A stretch of 64,000 nucleotides of DNA from Rhizophagus prolifer (Eukaryota > Glomeromycota > Glomeromycetes > Glomerales > Glomeraceae). The notes under the pieces are model-generated. The model made no database searches, had not been told where the DNA came from, and was given only the letters and a program-made list of their open reading frames with translations. The number at the start of each line of letters is the position of its first letter. Position 1 is the first letter of the stretch. Location: the NCBI GenBank assembly GCA_019425655.1, contig NQWY01024831.1:1-64000 (forward strand), read 5' to 3'. The position numbers were made by a program, and so were the translations under genes. Below, in pieces: positions 46,571-56,123 of this stretch.

Positions 46571-48283
46571 TTAATTAACCCTAAAAACCGGATAAAGACG
46601 ATGCGTTTTCTCGTAATAGTCCGAATGTTTGTAAACCCAATCCAACTGTGCTTGTCCATCATTGGCAAACTTGGGATTATTGGCTTTTTCCATTTCAAAA
46701 GCGGTCTTCAAGGCTTTGTTGTCTTTCAGAAGTTTGCTCGCTGTATCTTCGAAAACATACGCCGAATAATATTCTTTCTGACCGAGAATCGCATCGAAGA
46801 AATTCCAGTTGAAGTAAGAATCCACCGCTTCTGGCTCCAAAGTTTCTAACAGAAATTTCACGCCATCCTGATTGAGCGGAACGAGAAAATCGCCGGCTCT
46901 GAATTTGGTTTTTCCGGATTCTTTGGTCACAAATGTGTCGTAATGCAGATAATGACCTTCGTAAGGATTAGGAACAGTTTTGAAATCTTTGATTCGGTAT
47001 TGCTCCACCACAATTGTAGAATCCTGTTTGATTGGTATCAATTTGATTTGATTCAGTTTTAACAAATCGATGATTTTCCATTCGGATTGTGGGATGACAT
47101 AATATTTCGGAATCGTAATTTCTTTTGCCGGAACGTAAGTGTTGTAAAACTTGACAGGCTTTGAAAATTTGGCATTTCTATCGTACCAAAGCCTGGTTTT
47201 TCCGGAAACATCACTCGGTTTATATTTCGCTTCAAAACCTTTGAAATCAATAGTTTCGTATTTTGTAGAATCAAGTTTCCAAGCCAAAGCATATTTGCTT
47301 CCGACTTTGTATTGTTTCAGATTTTCAGTTCTTTTCTGTTGAATGGTTTTATAATTTTCATCGATATAATCCAGATTGTCAACCATATAATCGTAAGTGA
47401 CTTTCACACGGTCTTTGTATGGTTTCAGCATATGCGTTTCCACAACCGTCCCGATGGCATTGAACAAAGTCGTGTAACCCGTCGCATATCTTGGCGAATC
47501 CACAAAAGCGGGAAAACCGCCATCCGGAACATCACCGTGAATGTTGACATAAGGCACGGAAATCACACCTTTTTTCTCCATATTTTTCAGAAGCGTTCGT
47601 TGCATTTCGTCATTGAAATAATTGCCAAGGACATTTCCCAAACGTTCCTTGTTCGTCGAGATATAAGTGAAAGTGTATTGATAATCCGCGCCGTTACTGA
47701 CGTGGTTATCAATAAAAACATCAGGCTTCAGCCACTGAAAAATCTGCTGAAAACTCCTGGAGTTTTTTGAATCGGTTTTGATAAAATCCCGGTTCAAATC
47801 AAAGTTTCTCGCGTTGCCACGGAAACCATATTCTTCCGGACCATTTTGATTGGCTCTGGAAAAACTTCCACGGTTCATCATTCCGCTGACGTTGTAACTT
47901 GCAATTGCTGTGAAGATGACGTTTTTCGGTGCTTCGATTTTTCCGGTTGCCAAATCCCGCATCAACATCATCGTTGCATCGATTCCGTCTGGCTCGCCTG
48001 GATGAATGCCGTTATTGATAAACAAAACTGACTTTCCTTTTCTCGCTTCTTTAAAACTTTTACCTGAATAATTAAACATCACAATATCAATCGGAGCGCC
48101 GTTGTCATCTTCACCTTTAGTTTCGTAGCTGATAGATGGATATTGTTTTGATAATTCCTGATAGAATTTTCGCATCTCATCAAAAGTTGTGGTTTGGTTG
48201 CCATTGCCTTTTTCATAAGGTGTAAGCATCTGAGATTGAGCAAAAGCAGAAATGAGGATGAAGAGAATGGAGAGATTTTTCAT
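46571..48283 (-). CDS. M14 family zinc carboxypeptidase, secreted
   Basis: 570 aa with signal peptide (LISAFAQS). Zinc ligands in INNGIHPGEPDGIDATMML, RNFDLNRDF, and a later His in VFIDNHVSNGADY. The catalytic Glu likely lies in TVVETHMLKPY. Related to the D,D- or gamma-peptidase-like M14 proteins common in Bacteroidota. Single-gene unit. Confidence 0.88.
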   Translation of the reverse strand: MKNLSILFILISAFAQSQMLTPYEKGNGNQTTTFDEMRKFYQELSKQYPSISYETKGEDDNGAPIDIVMFNYSGKSFKEARKGKSVLFINNGIHPGEPDGIDATMMLMRDLATGKIEAPKNVIFTAIASYNVSGMMNRGSFSRANQNGPEEYGFRGNARNFDLNRDFIKTDSKNSRSFQQIFQWLKPDVFIDNHVSNGADYQYTFTYISTNKERLGNVLGNYFNDEMQRTLLKNMEKKGVISVPYVNIHGDVPDGGFPAFVDSPRYATGYTTLFNAIGTVVETHMLKPYKDRVKVTYDYMVDNLDYIDENYKTIQQKRTENLKQYKVGSKYALAWKLDSTKYETIDFKGFEAKYKPSDVSGKTRLWYDRNAKFSKPVKFYNTYVPAKEITIPKYYVIPQSEWKIIDLLKLNQIKLIPIKQDSTIVVEQYRIKDFKTVPNPYEGHYLHYDTFVTKESGKTKFRAGDFLVPLNQDGVKFLLETLEPEAVDSYFNWNFFDAILGQKEYYSAYVFEDTASKLLKDNKALKTAFEMEKANNPKFANDGQAQLDWVYKHSDYYEKTHRLYPVFRVN

Positions 48284-48287
48284 AGTA

Positions 48288-48320
48288 CAAATGTAAAGAA
48301 TCGGTTTTTATGAATCACAA
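48288..48320 (-). promoter_or_regulatory. Candidate promoter for the M14 gene
   Basis: On the minus strand TTG (48320-48318), a 22-bp spacer and TACATTTG (48295-48288). The box stands 4 bp from the start codon, so transcription would begin at or near the ATG. Confidence 0.45.
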
Positions 48321-48451
48321 CTTATATAAACATTGACTAATTCTCACGACTTATTAAAAAATTACATTTTTAAAGCATTAATATAGTATATTTTTTAATA
48401 AATTAGTAAATTGTTTTAAAACTTCAAAAGCTAAAACATAAATGACCCCAT

Positions 48452-48964
48452 ATGAAAAAAACTGAAATATTTGGTGCAGAATATTATGCTTATCTAGATG
48501 ATATAATCTGGTATGTAAAGCAAAACAACGGAACATCATCTGATGCAGAAGATCTCTATCAAGATGCACTGATTGTATTGTTGGAAAAGCTTAGTCAGGA
48601 CAATTTTCATTTATCTGCTTCGCTTAAAACTTACATTTTTGCTATATGCAAAAACCTTTGGCTAAAAAAATTAAGACGTGTAAAGACCATTGTGAATTGG
48701 GAGCATATAAACCAAAGTGATTTTTTTGAAGAAATATCCGATGATATCGAAAAGGAAAAATCTGAAAAGGAAAAAATAGATGCCTTTTTTCTAGAGATCA
48801 CGGATCATTGCAAAGAACTTATAGAAGAATTATTTCTAAAGTCTGCCACTCTGGATGAAATTCAGAAAAAATACAACTATGCAACGAAACATAACTTAAG
48901 CAACCAGAAGTACAAATGCATGCAACAAATTAAAAGATATAGAGAAAAGAACATCGAAAAATAA
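48452..48964 (+). CDS. ECF-type RNA polymerase sigma factor
   Basis: 170 aa. Region 2: DAEDLYQDALIVLLEKLSQDNFHLSASLKTYIFAICKNLWLKKLRR. Region 4: CKELIEELFLKSATLDEIQKKYNYATKHNLSNQKYKCMQQIKRY. No anti-sigma gene is adjacent. It lies 126 bp before the RiPP operon on the same strand; bufferin operons of other bacteria are known to be under an ECF factor, so it probably drives these genes. Confidence 0.87.
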   Translation: MKKTEIFGAEYYAYLDDIIWYVKQNNGTSSDAEDLYQDALIVLLEKLSQDNFHLSASLKTYIFAICKNLWLKKLRRVKTIVNWEHINQSDFFEEISDDIEKEKSEKEKIDAFFLEITDHCKELIEELFLKSATLDEIQKKYNYATKHNLSNQKYKCMQQIKRYREKNIEK

Positions 48965-49090
48965 TTTTTTACATCTGATTATCAATCATTTGCAAACAAA
49001 TTTTATTTTATTGCAATTTAATGGGTGATTTTAAAATCTGAACTGGTATTAATATAAAAATATCATTTAATAATTTTAAAATTCATCAAA

Positions 49091-49465
49091 ATGAAAACAA
49101 AATCAATTTTAGTAGGCGCAATTGCATTAGGAGCTTTTACAATGACATCGGCAAAAACTTTTTCAAGCTTAGGAACGGGAAATGATTTAAGAACAAACCT
49201 AACTAATTCTTCATCGGAAAAATTAACATCCGACTCTACTTGCGGAACAGGAACTCACGGTGGAGGAAATGCTGCGGATGCTAAAACGAAAGATGCCAAA
49301 TGTGGGGACAAAAAAGCTACCGGTAAAGCAAAAGACGGAAAATGCGGCGATGGTAAATGTGGAGACAAAAAAGCGAAAGGCAAAACAAAAGATGGAAAAT
49401 GTGGTGATGGTAAGTGCGGAGACAAAAGTAGCAAAAAGGCTAAAAAAGCAACTGCTGCCAAATAA
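49091..49465 (+). CDS. HvfA/bufferin-like RiPP precursor, Cys-rich repeats
   Basis: 124 aa with a signal peptide (about 1-21, FTMTSA) and a Lys/Gly/Asp-rich C-terminal half. Cysteines at 51, 71, 85, 90, 104 and 109, five of them in KCGD: once as DAKCGD and four times as DGKCGD, in two tandem DGKCGDGKCGDK blocks. This is the motif type (EGKCG) that MNIO enzymes turn into copper-binding thiooxazole or oxazolone-thioamide groups in HvfA. The order precursor-DUF692-DUF2063-DoxX confirms the family. Two TTGCAA words (48990 and 49011, 21 bp apart) lie upstream. Confidence 0.85.
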   Translation: MKTKSILVGAIALGAFTMTSAKTFSSLGTGNDLRTNLTNSSSEKLTSDSTCGTGTHGGGNAADAKTKDAKCGDKKATGKAKDGKCGDGKCGDKKAKGKTKDGKCGDGKCGDKSSKKAKKATAAK

Positions 49466-49550
49466 TTCGATTATCTATTAACCGCAAGTAACAATCGGGA
49501 TTCTTACTAAGAGTTCCGATTGTATCTTAAATTCACTTAATCAAACAGCT

Positions 49551-50387
49551 ATGATAGGAATTGGTTATCGGAAAGATTTTTCGGATGCGTTTTTAGAAAG
49601 CTCTATTCTTAAACCCGATTTTATAGAGGTAGCACCCGAAAATTGGATGGAAATTGGCGGTTTTTGGAAACAGCAATTAAAAAAAGCTGTTGAAAGATAC
49701 CCATTATTTTGTCACGGATTGTCCCTTTCTGTAGGAAGTCTTGAAGGAATAGATATAGGCTTCGTAAAAAAAGTAAAACAATTTTTAGAAGATTTTCAGG
49801 TTTCTGTATATTCTGAGCATCTCACATTTTCTAAAGTAGATAATGCTCATTTATATGATCTTTTACCTATACCCTTCACGCAGGATGCTATAAACCGGGT
49901 TGTTGAGAATATCAAGCAGGTTCAGGATCTATTAGGCAGAAGATTAATCTTAGAAAACGGAAGTTATTATACAGTTTTAAAAGCCGAAATGTCGGAAGAA
50001 GATTTCATTAATGAAATTGTGAAGCGTAGCGATTGTGAATTGCTTTTGGATGTTAATAATGTATATGTAAACGCATTCAATCATCGATACAATGCAAAAA
50101 ATTTCATCACAAAAATGCCTTTGGATAGAGTAAAATATATTCATATGGCAGGGCATCTTAAGGTAAACGAAAATCTGATTATTGATACGCACGGAAGCAA
50201 AATCATAGATCCGGTTTACGAATTGTTTGAATTTACAATGAGAAAGCTGAAACGAGACATTCCGGTTCTATTGGAAAGAGATTTTAATATCCCCGAACTT
50301 TCTATTTTGCAAGCTGAAATAGATGCTTTGAGGAAAATCAAGAAAAATGCTTTAAAAAAATCTAAAAATGTTGCTCTCCCAAACTGA
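49551..50387 (+). CDS. DUF692 MNIO enzyme (HvfB/BufB-like)
   Basis: 278 aa TIM-barrel iron enzyme that modifies cysteines of the precursor. Metal-site segments: FIEVAPENWM, LFCHGLSLSVGS, VYSEHLTF, LENGSY, LLLDVNNVYVNAFNH, YIHMAGH, DTHG and LLERD. It starts 85 bp after the precursor gene and overlaps the next gene by 20 bp. Confidence 0.94.
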   Translation: MIGIGYRKDFSDAFLESSILKPDFIEVAPENWMEIGGFWKQQLKKAVERYPLFCHGLSLSVGSLEGIDIGFVKKVKQFLEDFQVSVYSEHLTFSKVDNAHLYDLLPIPFTQDAINRVVENIKQVQDLLGRRLILENGSYYTVLKAEMSEEDFINEIVKRSDCELLLDVNNVYVNAFNHRYNAKNFITKMPLDRVKYIHMAGHLKVNENLIIDTHGSKIIDPVYELFEFTMRKLKRDIPVLLERDFNIPELSILQAEIDALRKIKKNALKKSKNVALPN

Positions 50388-51114
50388 TACATTTGCTCTT
50401 CAGCAAGATTTGGGTCTTTATTGCAGAACTGGTTTAGAAGCGCCTAAAACCAGCAACCAAGAAAACACACCAGAATACAGAAGAATAGTTTTTAGCATTG
50501 TAAAAGACACCTTGAAAACCGCTTTCCCAATTGCCCGAAAATTTGTGGGGAAAAAGAAATGGAAAAAATTGGTTCATCATTTTTTTGCCAATCACAAATG
50601 TAAAACGCCACAAGTCTGGAAACTACCATCAGAACTATGTGACTTTTACAGAGAAAATCCGTTTCCATTTAAAAAACAATTTCCTTTCTTATTAGAGCTT
50701 TTACAGTTCGAATGGCTTGAGATAGAAGTTTTTATGATGGAAGATGCTGATATTCCTAGGTTTGTGCCTGAGTCAACATCTAAACAAAAAATACTTGTTG
50801 GGAATCCTGAAATAAAAATTTTAGGCTTGCAATATCCTATTCATACAAAAAAAACCAAGGATATTACAGAAGCAGATATAGGTGAATATTTTGTAACCAT
50901 CCATAGAAACAATATTGATAAGCAAGTATATTTTAATGATTTGTCGTATCCATTTATAGAGATGCTCATACAGCTCAATGAAGAAAACATTACTTTGAAA
51001 GAACTAGAAAAAGTTTATTCCAAATATGAAAATGACAAAACTATCGCCAAGAAAATAACTGCAGAGTTTGTTGCCTTTGCCATAGAAAACAACCTTATTT
51101 TAGGTTATAAATAA
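50368..51114 (+). CDS. DUF2063 partner protein (HvfC/BufC-like)
   Basis: 248 aa. The N-terminal part (EYRRIVFSIVKDTLKTAFPIARKFVGKKKWKKLVHHFFANH, then LPSELCDFY and LLELLQFEWLEIEVFM) fits DUF2063, often called a putative DNA-binding domain, but acting as the precursor-recognition partner of the MNIO enzyme. The C-terminal half is a winged-helix-like extension (YPFIEMLIQLNEENITLKELEKVY). Confidence 0.88.
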   Translation: MLLSQTDTFALQQDLGLYCRTGLEAPKTSNQENTPEYRRIVFSIVKDTLKTAFPIARKFVGKKKWKKLVHHFFANHKCKTPQVWKLPSELCDFYRENPFPFKKQFPFLLELLQFEWLEIEVFMMEDADIPRFVPESTSKQKILVGNPEIKILGLQYPIHTKKTKDITEADIGEYFVTIHRNNIDKQVYFNDLSYPFIEMLIQLNEENITLKELEKVYSKYENDKTIAKKITAEFVAFAIENNLILGYK

Positions 51115-51128
51115 TTAAATTGATAAAA

Positions 51129-51566
51129 ATGCTGAAAAAATTAGAACTATTACTAAACAAATTACAAGATGTGCCTTTATTAGCTATAAGATTGGCGTTG
51201 GCTTACGGATTTTATGAACCCGCCATGAAAAAACTTCAGGATATCCATGCCATTGGGGATTGGTTTGCAAGTCTTAACATTCCCGCACCATATTTCCAGG
51301 CTTATCTTGCGACGGGAACAGAAATTCTGGGTGTTATTTTATTAACTTTAGGACTTTTTACAAGAATCATTTCCTTTCCACTTATTATAACAATGATTGT
51401 TGCTATAGTAACTGTGCATTGGGAAAACGGATTTTCTTCAGGTGACAATGGCTTCGAAATACCATTATATTATATTATTATGCTGATTACTTTAATATGT
51501 TTTGGTTCTGGTAGGATAAGCTTAGATCATTTATTATTCAGAAAAAACGCAAAAGCTTCCGATTAA
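51129..51566 (+). CDS. DoxX family membrane protein (HvfD-like)
   Basis: Four hydrophobic helices, with LLAIRLALAYGFYEPAMKKLQD and ATGTEILGVILLTLGLFTRIISFPLIITMIVAI typical of DoxX. I use the ATG at 51129; a TTG at 51120 is in frame. In hvf/buf operons DoxX proteins are usual partners and may link the product to the membrane redox state. Confidence 0.9.
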   Translation: MLKKLELLLNKLQDVPLLAIRLALAYGFYEPAMKKLQDIHAIGDWFASLNIPAPYFQAYLATGTEILGVILLTLGLFTRIISFPLIITMIVAIVTVHWENGFSSGDNGFEIPLYYIIMLITLICFGSGRISLDHLLFRKNAKASD

Positions 51567-51570
51567 TAAG

Positions 51571-51600
51571 AAAGCTGCATCAATTAAGACGCAGCTTTTA
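51571..51600. terminator. Bidirectional terminator of the RiPP operon and lepA
   Basis: AAAGCTGC (51571-51578) with GCAGCTTT (51591-51598) between convergent genes; A-rich on the left and T-rich on the right. Confidence 0.8.
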
Positions 51601-51612
51601 TCATTTTTATTT

Positions 51613-53409
51613 TTAGTCGTTGAGCTTCAAAACAGCCATAAACGCTGATTGCGGAACCTCTACTCTACCAATCTGCTTCATCTTCTTCTTACCTTCTTTC
51701 TGTTTCTCCAAAAGTTTACGCTTTCTGGAAATATCACCTCCGTAACATTTTGCGGTAACGTCTTTTCTTAGAGCTTTAATCGTTTCTCTGGCGATAACTT
51801 TTGTTCCCAAAGCGGCTTGAACTGCAATATCAAACTGCTGTCTCGGAATCAGTTCACGCAATTTTTCACACATCTTTTTACCAATGTGATAAGCGTTGGA
51901 ATCGTGAATCAATGAAGATAAAGCATCCACCATATCGCCGTTAATCAAAATATCCATTTTAACCAGCTTAGACGCACGGAAGCCAATTGGATGATAATCG
52001 AATGATGCATAACCTTTGGAAATAGATTTTAATCGGTCATAGAAATCGAAAACAACCTCAGCCAAAGGCATATTGAAAATCAGCTCAACTCTGTCCGATG
52101 TCAAATAACTTTGATTGACAATTTCTCCTCTTTTTTCTATACAAAGTGTCATTACAGATCCTACAAAATCTGATTTTGTTATAATTGAAGCCTTAATGAA
52201 GGGTTCTTCAACGCGATCCATCGTTGTTGGATCCATCATTTCGGATGGATTGTTAATTAATATTACTTCTTCTGGATCCTTTTTTGTAAATCCGTGGTAA
52301 GATACGTTCGGAACTGTCGTGATGACATTCATATTGAATTCTCTGTCCAGACGTTCCTGAACGATTTCCATATGAAGCATTCCTAGGAATCCGCATCGGA
52401 AACCAAAACCAAGCGCTGCTGAACTTTCCGGCTCGAAAACCAGCGAAGCATCATTTAACCTCAATTTTTCAAGAGAGAATCTTAGTTCTTCAAAATCTTC
52501 AGAATCAATCGGGTAAATCCCTGCAAAAACCATTGGTTTCACTTCCTCAAATCCTTCGATTGGTCCTGCCGCAGGTTTTTCAAACGAAGTGATTGTATCA
52601 CCTACTTTCACTTCTCTTGCATCCTTAATCCCGGAAACCAGGTAACCTACATCACCACATTCAACCGTTTTCTTTGGAACCTGCTTCAATTTTAAAGTAC
52701 CAACTTCATCAGCACCATATTCTTTCCCCGTTGCGAAAAACTTGATTTTTTCATTTTTAGAAATACTTCCGTTCACGACTTTAAAATAAGCCTCAATTCC
52801 CCGGAAAGGATTGTAAACCGAGTCAAAGATCAATGCCTGAAGCGGCGCATCCGGATCTCCAACCGGGGCCGGAATTCTTTCTACGATTTGTTCCAACAAA
52901 TGGTGAACACCTTCTCCTGTTTTCCCGGAAACTCTTAAAACATCTTCATATTCGCAACCGATGAGATTCATAATTTCGTCGGTCACTTCTTCCGGATTGG
53001 CAGAAGGAAGATCGATTTTATTCAAAATAGGAATGATTGTCAAATCATTCTCCAATGCCAAGTATAAGTTACTGATCGTCTGTGCCTGAATACTTTGCGC
53101 AGCATCAACAATCAAAAGTGCTCCTTCGCAAGCAGCGATGGAACGGGAAACTTCGTAAGAAAAGTCAACGTGTCCCGGTGTATCAATCAGATTAAGAATA
53201 AATTTTTCTCCTTTATATTCATAATCCATCTGGATCGCGTGAGATTTGATCGTAATTCCACGTTCTTTCTCAAGATCCATATCGTCCAGTGTCTGAGACT
53301 GCAGTTCTCTCTGCGTGACGGTGTTTGTATATTCTAAAAGACGATCTGCCAATGTGCTCTTACCGTGGTCGATATGTGCAATAATGCAGAAATTCCTGAT
53401 ATTCTTCAT
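51613..53409 (-). CDS. lepA: Elongation factor 4 (LepA)
   Basis: 598 aa translational GTPase: [23 protein letters not shown] (P loop), [24 protein letters not shown], and the LepA C-terminal end [31 protein letters not shown]. It back-translocates stalled ribosomes. Single-gene unit. Confidence 0.98.
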   Translation of the reverse strand: MKNIRNFCIIAHIDHGKSTLADRLLEYTNTVTQRELQSQTLDDMDLEKERGITIKSHAIQMDYEYKGEKFILNLIDTPGHVDFSYEVSRSIAACEGALLIVDAAQSIQAQTISNLYLALENDLTIIPILNKIDLPSANPEEVTDEIMNLIGCEYEDVLRVSGKTGEGVHHLLEQIVERIPAPVGDPDAPLQALIFDSVYNPFRGIEAYFKVVNGSISKNEKIKFFATGKEYGADEVGTLKLKQVPKKTVECGDVGYLVSGIKDAREVKVGDTITSFEKPAAGPIEGFEEVKPMVFAGIYPIDSEDFEELRFSLEKLRLNDASLVFEPESSAALGFGFRCGFLGMLHMEIVQERLDREFNMNVITTVPNVSYHGFTKKDPEEVILINNPSEMMDPTTMDRVEEPFIKASIITKSDFVGSVMTLCIEKRGEIVNQSYLTSDRVELIFNMPLAEVVFDFYDRLKSISKGYASFDYHPIGFRASKLVKMDILINGDMVDALSSLIHDSNAYHIGKKMCEKLRELIPRQQFDIAVQAALGTKVIARETIKALRKDVTAKCYGGDISRKRKLLEKQKEGKKKMKQIGRVEVPQSAFMAVLKLND

Positions 53410-53428
53410 TTATAACTCTTGTAATTTG

Positions 53429-53436
53429 CAAAGATA
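53429..53436 (-). promoter_or_regulatory. -7 box for lepA
   Basis: TATCTTTG on the minus strand, 19 bp before the lepA start. No TTG at the expected -33 distance. It lies next to the T run of the upstream terminator. Confidence 0.5.
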
Positions 53437-53460
53437 AAAAAAGAGACTGAAAAGTCTCTT
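53435..53460 (-). terminator. Terminator after the 53481 gene
   Basis: Minus-strand perfect stem AAGAGACT/AGTCTCTT (53460-53453 with 53448-53441), four-base loop, then seven T. Confidence 0.9.
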
Positions 53461-53480
53461 AAAAATATCATTTATGAAAT

Positions 53481-54473
53481 TTACTTTTCAAAAATGTAAT
53501 CGCCTGTAAGTGGATCAATGTAGATATTATACTTTTCGGCTTTTTGTAATTTTTTATTCTTTGCATTGGCATCTATAGCTCCGGCAATACCTCCTACTAG
53601 CCCAAACATTCCATATGTCGAATCCATTTGAACCGGGAAAAGTGTGCCATAATTAGTAAAAATATAAAATCCTTTATCATCTTTTATCATTTCTAAAAAT
53701 CCACTGAATGTATGATGATACATCTTCCCATTTTCTACATAAGCAAACATTTTGTGTGCAGGTATTCTTTCATCACCTTTCTTAGCTCTTAGCACTTCAC
53801 CTTTAGAATTTTTAACCAGCTCGTAGCCTTCTAACGGCTTTGCGTCAAAAAAAGATTTGTAATCCGGATAAACACCATCTTTAATTTGATTATTTTTATA
53901 TGCAGGTAATTCTTTAGTAATTATTTCAGCATATTGTGGGAGCTCATTTTCAGTAATCTTAATATCCGCAGGTTTAGTTTGATAAGAATTTTTGATAAAC
54001 TCGTGTAATAGATTTGAAAGTGTTATGGATAAACCAAAAGGAGATTTTGGAAGATTTGGACCGATATTAACAACTCTATTAATTCTATCCAAATAATAAT
54101 AACCTCCATTTTTTGATATAAATGAACTTATAACAACATCTGCTTTTGGTAATGAAGTTCCCAGTTCTTCCTCACTGAATATTTTGAAATTTTCTAAAAG
54201 AATAACAATATCATTATTCCCAACAGCATTTTTATTGGATGAAACAAACCAGTTATCAATACTTTTCTTTGCATCATTATCAGGAAATTCGAAACGGTAT
54301 GTTTCTTTTTTATGTGTAATTGTTCCTACTTCTTTATCTCCACGATTATCTATAACTGTCAAAGATTTAAATGTTTTTGTATTGTCCCTTATCGACTCAC
54401 TCAATTTTATTGTTACAGTTTTCTGCGAGAAAAATAATACAGGGAACAACAAAAGGAAATATTTGATTTTCAT
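53481..54473 (-). CDS. Secreted protein of unknown function
   Basis: 330 aa with a signal peptide (LLLFPVLFFSQ). A C-terminal glycine-rich segment MFGLVGGIAGAIDANAKNKKLQKAEKYNIYIDPLTGDYIFEK suggests a membrane-contacting stretch. I do not recognise a domain. Single gene with own terminator. Confidence 0.7.
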   Translation of the reverse strand: MKIKYFLLLFPVLFFSQKTVTIKLSESIRDNTKTFKSLTVIDNRGDKEVGTITHKKETYRFEFPDNDAKKSIDNWFVSSNKNAVGNNDIVILLENFKIFSEEELGTSLPKADVVISSFISKNGGYYYLDRINRVVNIGPNLPKSPFGLSITLSNLLHEFIKNSYQTKPADIKITENELPQYAEIITKELPAYKNNQIKDGVYPDYKSFFDAKPLEGYELVKNSKGEVLRAKKGDERIPAHKMFAYVENGKMYHHTFSGFLEMIKDDKGFYIFTNYGTLFPVQMDSTYGMFGLVGGIAGAIDANAKNKKLQKAEKYNIYIDPLTGDYIFEK

Positions 54474-54668
54474 TTCAACTAATTTTTCTGCAAAAGTAAA
54501 GTTTTAGCGTTTATTACAATTAATTTTTACGGTAAATAATCCTATTAATAAAATAAGCTAAGCATTATAAACGTTAATCTTTCATAAAAAAAAGAGAATG
54601 ATGAAAAAAGTTTTATTTTTGCAGATTATTATTAATATTCAATATTTCAGAATATTCTGACAATTGCT

Positions 54669-55661
54669 ATGAAGAAATATATTAGTTTGCTGATGATGTC
54701 GGTGGTTTTGCTGTCTTGCAAAACAGAAATGGATAGAGCAATGAAGAGCGCTGATAAAGAGTTTATCTTGAAAGTTGCCAACGAAAAATTTGCTAAAAAG
54801 AAATGGAGCGATGCGCTTGCTTTATATGATAGATTGCCTAATCTTGTAGCCGGTACAGATGATGCACCGAATGTAGTTTTCAATTCTGCATACGCTAACT
54901 ATTATGACAAGAACTACAGACTGGCTGCGAACCAGTTCAAAAACTTCGTGATCAGTTTCCCGCAAGACCCGAGAAAAGAAGAAGCAGCTTATTTTTCTGC
55001 GCTTTGTTATTACGAAGGATCTCTGGATTACAACCTGGATCAAAGCAATACAGAGTCAGCAATTACAGAATTACAAAATTTCATCAACGATTATCCAGAT
55101 TCTGAACGTTCTAAAAACATCAGCCAGATGATTGATGAATTGAGTTATAAACTAGAATTCAAAGCTTTCGAAAACGCAAAGCAATATTATAAAATGGCCG
55201 AATACAAAGCAGCATCCGTTGCTTTTGAAAATGTTCTGGAAGATTTTCCTGCGACTAAACTCAGGCCTCAGATCTATGATATCATTTTGAAATCTAAATA
55301 CGAATTAGCCGTCAACTCCATCTATGATCTTAAAAAGGAAAGGCTGGATGCTGCAGCGGCATATGCAAAGAGAGTTGCAGCAGAAATACCAAATACTGAT
55401 TATGCCAAAAATGCTAATGATCTTTATACAAAGCTGGAAGATGAAAAAGTAAAATTCGCGAAAGTCCAGGCCGAAGTAGAAAAAAGAAAGGCGGAATACG
55501 AGGCCAAAGTGAAAGATGCCCAGGCTAAAGAAAATGCTAAAAAAGAGCTGGCCCAGGAAAAAAACCAGCTGGATATGCAAAAGGCAGCAGAGCAAACCAG
55601 AAGAGACAGCGCGAAGATCAATTCGCCTGAACCTCAAGCTACTTTCAAGTTTAAAAGATAA
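54669..55661 (+). CDS. bamD: Outer membrane assembly lipoprotein BamD
   Basis: 330 aa. Lipobox VVLLSC with Cys17, then TPR repeats: WSDALALYDRLPNLVAG, YYDKNYRLAANQFKNFVISFPQDPRKEEAAYFSALCYY, and ITELQNFINDYPDSERSKNIS. The last 70 residues are a charged coiled coil (EVEKRKAEYEAKVKDAQAK). Part of the BAM complex that inserts outer-membrane proteins. A TATTTTTG box stands at 54614-54621. Confidence 0.93.
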   Translation: MKKYISLLMMSVVLLSCKTEMDRAMKSADKEFILKVANEKFAKKKWSDALALYDRLPNLVAGTDDAPNVVFNSAYANYYDKNYRLAANQFKNFVISFPQDPRKEEAAYFSALCYYEGSLDYNLDQSNTESAITELQNFINDYPDSERSKNISQMIDELSYKLEFKAFENAKQYYKMAEYKAASVAFENVLEDFPATKLRPQIYDIILKSKYELAVNSIYDLKKERLDAAAAYAKRVAAEIPNTDYAKNANDLYTKLEDEKVKFAKVQAEVEKRKAEYEAKVKDAQAKENAKKELAQEKNQLDMQKAAEQTRRDSAKINSPEPQATFKFKR

Positions 55662-55673
55662 TTACTATATTTG
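55643..55673 (+). promoter_or_regulatory. Promoter for rpoZ inside the bamD end
   Basis: TTTC at 55643-55646, a 19-bp spacer, and TATATTTG at 55666-55673, 23 bp before rpoZ. It gives rpoZ a transcript of its own besides read-through from bamD. Confidence 0.6.
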
Positions 55674-55696
55674 CATTCTCAAAATAATTTCGCCCA

Positions 55697-56020
55697 ATGA
55701 GTGTTAAAGATACAAAAGCTGAAGTAAGCACAATCACTTACGACAAAGATAAAATCGAAGAAAAAGTAGGTAGCATCTACGAAGCTATCGTGATTATGGG
55801 TAAAAGAGCAGAACAGATCAATGCTGAAATCCGCTCTGAACTTCATGGAAAATTGGATGAATTTGCCGTTCATAACTCTACTTTGGAAGAAGTTTTCGAA
55901 AACAGAGAACAAATCGAAATCTCCAAGCATTATGAAAAACTTCCAAAACCAACTTCCATTGCAATCAAAGAATGGTTGGATGATGACATCTATTTCAGAA
56001 AAACTGAAGAAAGAAAATAA
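55697..56020 (+). CDS. rpoZ: DNA-directed RNA polymerase omega subunit, Bacteroidota type
   Basis: 107 aa: SIYEAIVIMGKRAEQINAEIRSELHGKLDEF, with the long acidic C-terminal extension seen in this phylum. It helps fold the beta' subunit. It lies between bamD and coaBC, an order common in this group. Confidence 0.93.
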   Translation: MSVKDTKAEVSTITYDKDKIEEKVGSIYEAIVIMGKRAEQINAEIRSELHGKLDEFAVHNSTLEEVFENREQIEISKHYEKLPKPTSIAIKEWLDDDIYFRKTEERK

Positions 56021-56046
56021 CAGTATCCCTGTTGATTAAAATACAG

Positions 56047-56079
56047 AACCGTCTCTATTATCTAGAAGGCGGTTTTTTT
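56047..56079 (+). terminator. Terminator after rpoZ
   Basis: AACCGTCT and AGAAGGCGGTT form an imperfect stem followed by seven T at 56073-56079. Confidence 0.7.
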
Positions 56080-56123
56080 GTTAATAAAATTATTAATACA
56101 TTCGTTAATAAAAATCAAAGCAA

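Noticed and set aside
49260-49440. Tandem DNA repeat as a mobile or satellite element
   Set aside because: It is explained by the coding repeats of the precursor peptide.
49255-49461. Leucine/proline-rich open frame antisense to the RiPP precursor
   Set aside because: It is only the mirror of the repeated Lys/Gly/Cys codons.
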